Assembly (NCBI RefSeq): GCF_009796745.1
Contig: NZ_CP047024.1
Span: 3,720,001 to 3,784,000, forward strand
DNA: 64,000 bases
Direction of reading: 5' to 3'
Source: Paraglaciecola sp. L1A13
GTDB taxonomy: Bacteria > Pseudomonadota > Gammaproteobacteria > Enterobacterales > Alteromonadaceae
Positions 61,300 to 64,000 of this stretch are shown here, one piece after another. Made by a program: the position numbers and the translations under genes. The stretch's first letter is position 1. Every line of letters starts with the position of its first letter. The notes beneath the pieces were generated by a model that saw only the letters and a list, made by a program, of their open reading frames with translations, was not told the DNA's origin and did no database searches.

Positions 61300-62649
61300 T
61301 TATTTTGATGGACTCAAGCTCTCAAAATGCAGACCTTTCGCTGTGCGATTGGGAAAACCTTTCCAATAAGTATTGGTAGCCTTAGGGTTACCTTCATCAT
61401 CGACAGCATAAACTCCATCGTTCGAATTAGGTATCAAATCCATGTACGCATTCATAGCACCGTTATTTTTTAAATACTTGTCTAACCAAGCGCTAACAAA
61501 ATGCTGGGCAATATTGTTCATCCGAGCGTTATCCCAAGCCGCGTCTATGTAGTGCTCGCTGATATTAAAACCCAACTCGTTATCAAATACATAGGACTCT
61601 TCTGGAGCCGGCATCACCGCCCCTGCATTATGATTGGCATTATCATAAGTCAGAAGTGAGCGATTCACGTTGCTTGCTCCCTGCCAGATGGCACGAACGC
61701 CATTCTCGTAACCCGACACATCATCTTGCGAGCCAGCAATTAACAGCATGGGTACGCTGATTTCTTTTAGGGTTTCATTACTAAACATATGGTAATTCAT
61801 ACCCCAAGGTGCGAACGCTATCACGGTCTTCAAACGTTTATCAGCATTAGGCTTAATACCTGACTGATGACGCTTAAGCGTTCCAAATGGCGGGCTCTGC
61901 TTACTCGTGACGACTTGCTCAGTAACACCTGCGCCCGCATTAATAACCGCTCCGTATCCCCCCATTGAATAACCGATCAGTCCGGCGTTTGACGCATCAA
62001 CCAAACCATACAAGAAGGAGTTTTTGTCTTGAGACATTGCTTCAATTTGCGATAAAACAAATAACTGGTCCACAGGCCGATTAACCAACGTTGACGAAAA
62101 GGCCGCTTTAGTACGATAAGTAGAATCAGTATGATCGATAGAGACCACCACATAGCCTTTTGAAGCGATATTCTCAGCTAAATGCGACAACAAAAAACGG
62201 TTCCCAGGATAACCGTGTGAAACAAGTACCAAAGGAAATGCCTTCTGACCTGTTTCAGGCTTAGCATCACGCACAGCTTTACCGTGCAAATCAACCTCGG
62301 TCTTGCCATCACGCATATACGCCTTTAAAGTCGTATTGCCCTGACTACCTTTTACCGCCGGATACCAAACTTCAAGTGTAAGGGGCCTATCATAATGCGG
62401 TAACTCAGTGGGCTGAGCCTTCGTTGGGTCGAGTTTTAGCATATCAATTTGATCCGCATTAACCACCTCAAGCTGACGCACGCCAATACTGTGCTCACCA
62501 TACGCTGCTAGTTCCGGCGCATCGGGTCGCTGAGTATCGATTCTATTTTCAGCAAATATCCCAGCCGTGAATCCAAGCGACAACACCACAAAAACGCTTT
62601 TCAGCCCCATGCTTTTAGTCAAACTACACCGTATAAACTCCAACCTCAT
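61300..62649 (-). CDS. Exported alpha/beta hydrolase (PAF-acetylhydrolase-like)
   Basis: A 449-residue protein with a signal peptide (LKSVFVVLSLGFTAGIFAE). The core is an alpha/beta hydrolase: oxyanion-side GHGYPGNRF-like segment (LVLVSHGYPGNRFLLSHLAENIASKGYVVVSIDHTDST), nucleophile elbow GLIGYSMGGYGAVI (Ser), the acid region LLIAGSQDDVSGYE, and a later His in NANHNAGA. It resembles platelet-activating-factor acetylhydrolase or dienelactone hydrolases. The ATG at 62649 has GGAG six bases upstream; the longer frame begins at TTG 62661. It is preceded by the thioesterase gene on the same strand; substrate unknown. Confidence 0.85.
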   Translation of the reverse strand: MRLEFIRCSLTKSMGLKSVFVVLSLGFTAGIFAENRIDTQRPDAPELAAYGEHSIGVRQLEVVNADQIDMLKLDPTKAQPTELPHYDRPLTLEVWYPAVKGSQGNTTLKAYMRDGKTEVDLHGKAVRDAKPETGQKAFPLVLVSHGYPGNRFLLSHLAENIASKGYVVVSIDHTDSTYRTKAAFSSTLVNRPVDQLFVLSQIEAMSQDKNSFLYGLVDASNAGLIGYSMGGYGAVINAGAGVTEQVVTSKQSPPFGTLKRHQSGIKPNADKRLKTVIAFAPWGMNYHMFSNETLKEISVPMLLIAGSQDDVSGYENGVRAIWQGASNVNRSLLTYDNANHNAGAVMPAPEESYVFDNELGFNISEHYIDAAWDNARMNNIAQHFVSAWLDKYLKNNGAMNAYMDLIPNSNDGVYAVDDEGNPKATNTYWKGFPNRTAKGLHFESLSPSK

Positions 62650-62764
62650 CACGTACTCCAAAAAATAAAAAATGAATTATGCCCATGAAAATATGACATT
62701 TTGCCGACAATCAAAACTTATCGGTACAAAATACACAAGGTTTAACCTCAAATAATCTTTGAAT

Positions 62765-63208
62765 TTAGGATTTTTTTGGTAACAAAATCATGCACGTGGC
62801 TGAAGCGTACGCATAGACTTTGCCATTTTTATCAACTAGTTTCCCCTCAGACACCCCGAGTGATTTTGACATACTGATCACCTTACCTTCCGCGATCAAG
62901 GCAATGTTTTTGGGTATAGCCTTAAGCATTTTCACATTCAAATCGATAGTACCGTAACCTACACCTGCATCAAGCATGGTATGCACAGCGCACCCTGTGA
63001 CCGAGTCCATAACCGTCGCAGCAAAACCACCATGTACTCCGCCAAGAGGGTTTGTGTGTCTGTCATCCGCAATAGCTTCAAACACCACAACCCCCTTATC
63101 CGCCGATACGAATTTCATTGGAATGGTATCCGCCATATTGGGATGCGGCAGCTCACCGCACACCACTGCCTGCATCAATTCAAGACCGTCCATGTTTATA
63201 ATATTCAT
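62765..63208 (-). CDS. PaaI-like thioesterase
   Basis: A 147-residue hot-dog-fold thioesterase. The signature NPLGGVHGGFAATVMDSVTGCAVHTMLDAG contains the HGG catalytic loop, and YGTIDLNVKMLKAIPKN and YAYASATCMILLP follow. Members hydrolyse aromatic or short acyl-CoA esters; the substrate here is unknown. It lies 115 bases upstream of the hydrolase gene on the same strand. Confidence 0.9.
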   Translation of the reverse strand: MNIINMDGLELMQAVVCGELPHPNMADTIPMKFVSADKGVVVFEAIADDRHTNPLGGVHGGFAATVMDSVTGCAVHTMLDAGVGYGTIDLNVKMLKAIPKNIALIAEGKVISMSKSLGVSEGKLVDKNGKVYAYASATCMILLPKKS

Positions 63209-63659
63209 ATTTTCCTTTTCATCTCAGAACCTCCATTAGATTTATTGCTAGATGTAAATCAAAGCGCTCACTCGTTCAGAGCTCAAAAATTGTCAAACTC
63301 ATTAGACGAACATTAATTTATGAAACGAGCAAGATGATTACCAATAGGTATGTTTTATAACGGGGTATTTAGAACTCAATGCGATATCGGGATCAAACAT
63401 GTCGTCTTAAGTGATATTACTAAAAAATGGAAAAGGTACGTAAAAGAGGAGATAGCTTACCGGCTGGTGATATTTTAAAAATAGGCTACGACTTTGCCCA
63501 GCATAACTGGGAGTAAAAGCTATATATCTAGGCATCTTTGCGTATTTCCATTAATGTTATAACACCAATTATTCCAATGTAAGCTCTAATAATCAGTATG
63601 AAATTTGAGCATTTTTAGTGCATAGATAGTACAAGCGTACCATATTGGTGCTTTTTCGT
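63209..63659. other. Intergenic region without a supported gene
   Basis: About 450 bases, AT-rich. The longest plausible frame is 30 codons (63427-63516) and resembles nothing known; no terminator or operator stands out apart from short inverted repeats. I see no gene here. Confidence 0.5.
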
Positions 63660-64000
63660 TCAGTCAAAAACGGGGATATCACCACTTTCAATCATACTGA
63701 GGCTAGTTGAATAAATTATTTTTATCGTTAATTCACACATATCATGGTGGGGTTTTCTATGGCCTATAAAAACCGTATGTCCCTCAATTGAACAAGAGAT
63801 AAAAAATGCAATAGTGTTCGCCTGTACTTGAGTTAACTGAGGGTTAATTTGTATGGCAATAGCAGCATAAACAGTACGATATTTCTCATACATATTTTGC
63901 ATCAGTACATCAACACTTTCTTCGTGATTAGATAAAGACCAAAGTTCAGGAAAAAATAGTGTGGTCTCTCTGGTTTGAAGGTCCCGAATAATATGTTGCA
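63660..64000 (-). CDS. TetR/AcrR-family regulator, C-terminal fragment (runs off the window)
   Basis: The last 113 codons of a minus-strand gene whose N-terminus lies beyond base 64000. The translation begins HIIRDLQTRETTLFFPELWSLSNHEESVDVLMQNMYEKYRTVYAAIAIQINPQL and continues to IESGDIPVFD, without a stop to the window edge. The LW...N.E......MY..YR pattern is usual in the ligand-binding domain of TetR/AcrR regulators. The DNA-binding part and start are not visible, and the ATG at 63902 is internal. Confidence 0.7.
   Translation of the reverse strand, partial: QHIIRDLQTRETTLFFPELWSLSNHEESVDVLMQNMYEKYRTVYAAIAIQINPQLTQVQANTIAFFISCSIEGHTVFIGHRKPHHDMCELTIKIIYSTSLSMIESGDIPVFD

Overview
The window is a stretch of gammaproteobacterial chromosome, most likely from a marine member of the Alteromonadaceae (Paraglaciecola/Glaciecola-like). 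That placement is an inference from gene content: pyrG-eno, leuABCD with a leucine-rich leader, GlpT close to the E. coli protein, ExeA/GspB, the PrsK/PrsR PEP-CTERM regulators, a TonB-dependent receptor of the Xanthomonas/Caulobacter type, and flavin-dependent halogenases beside sugar genes. No rRNA, tRNA or CRISPR array was seen.

Layout. 0-9.2 kb: a response-regulator fragment, pyrG, eno, an unknown gene, then the leucine operon with promoter, 18-codon leader peptide and attenuator hairpin. 9.2-22.1 kb: a carbohydrate-uptake locus made of a LacI-family regulator, CreA, cellobiose phosphorylase (GH94), a GPH-family sugar symporter, two tryptophan-halogenase-like flavoenzymes and a TonB-dependent receptor. 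Almost identical 14-bp palindromes (core AAACGTTT or AAACGTTTT) lie before lacI, before the symporter-GH94 unit and before the receptor, so the locus looks like one regulon. 22.1-23.05 kb has no intact gene. 23-27.5 kb: a periplasmic solute-binding protein, GspB/ExeA, and cca.

27.5-31.5 kb is an accessory island: a Nudix hydrolase, a dCTP deaminase/dUTPase-like protein, a second protein of that fold which lacks the catalytic residues and ends in a membrane helix, a decayed IS30-family element with both terminal repeats, and the 3' stump of a dimeric all-alpha dUTPase gene. The native dUTPase seems to have been destroyed next to a cassette of dUTPase-fold proteins. This is the best candidate for an undescribed (possibly anti-phage or nucleotide-sensing) system in the window.

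31.6-64 kb: srmB, a BaeSR-like two-component system, a PEBP/YHYH lipoprotein gene interrupted by an amber codon exactly inside the YHYH motif, a TonB-domain protein, rdgB-hemW, an orphan DNA methyltransferase, YggN, two DUF1566 proteins, lrgAB, the PrsR/PrsK pair, a KASIII enzyme, glpT, another MFS carrier, the fatty acid cis/trans isomerase, a PEP-CTERM protein, LysR/SDR, MgtC, an esterase, a thioesterase and a TetR fragment. The PEP-CTERM gene has a near-perfect sigma-54 promoter, and the sigma-54 activator PrsR is encoded 10 kb away, which suggests a direct regulatory link.
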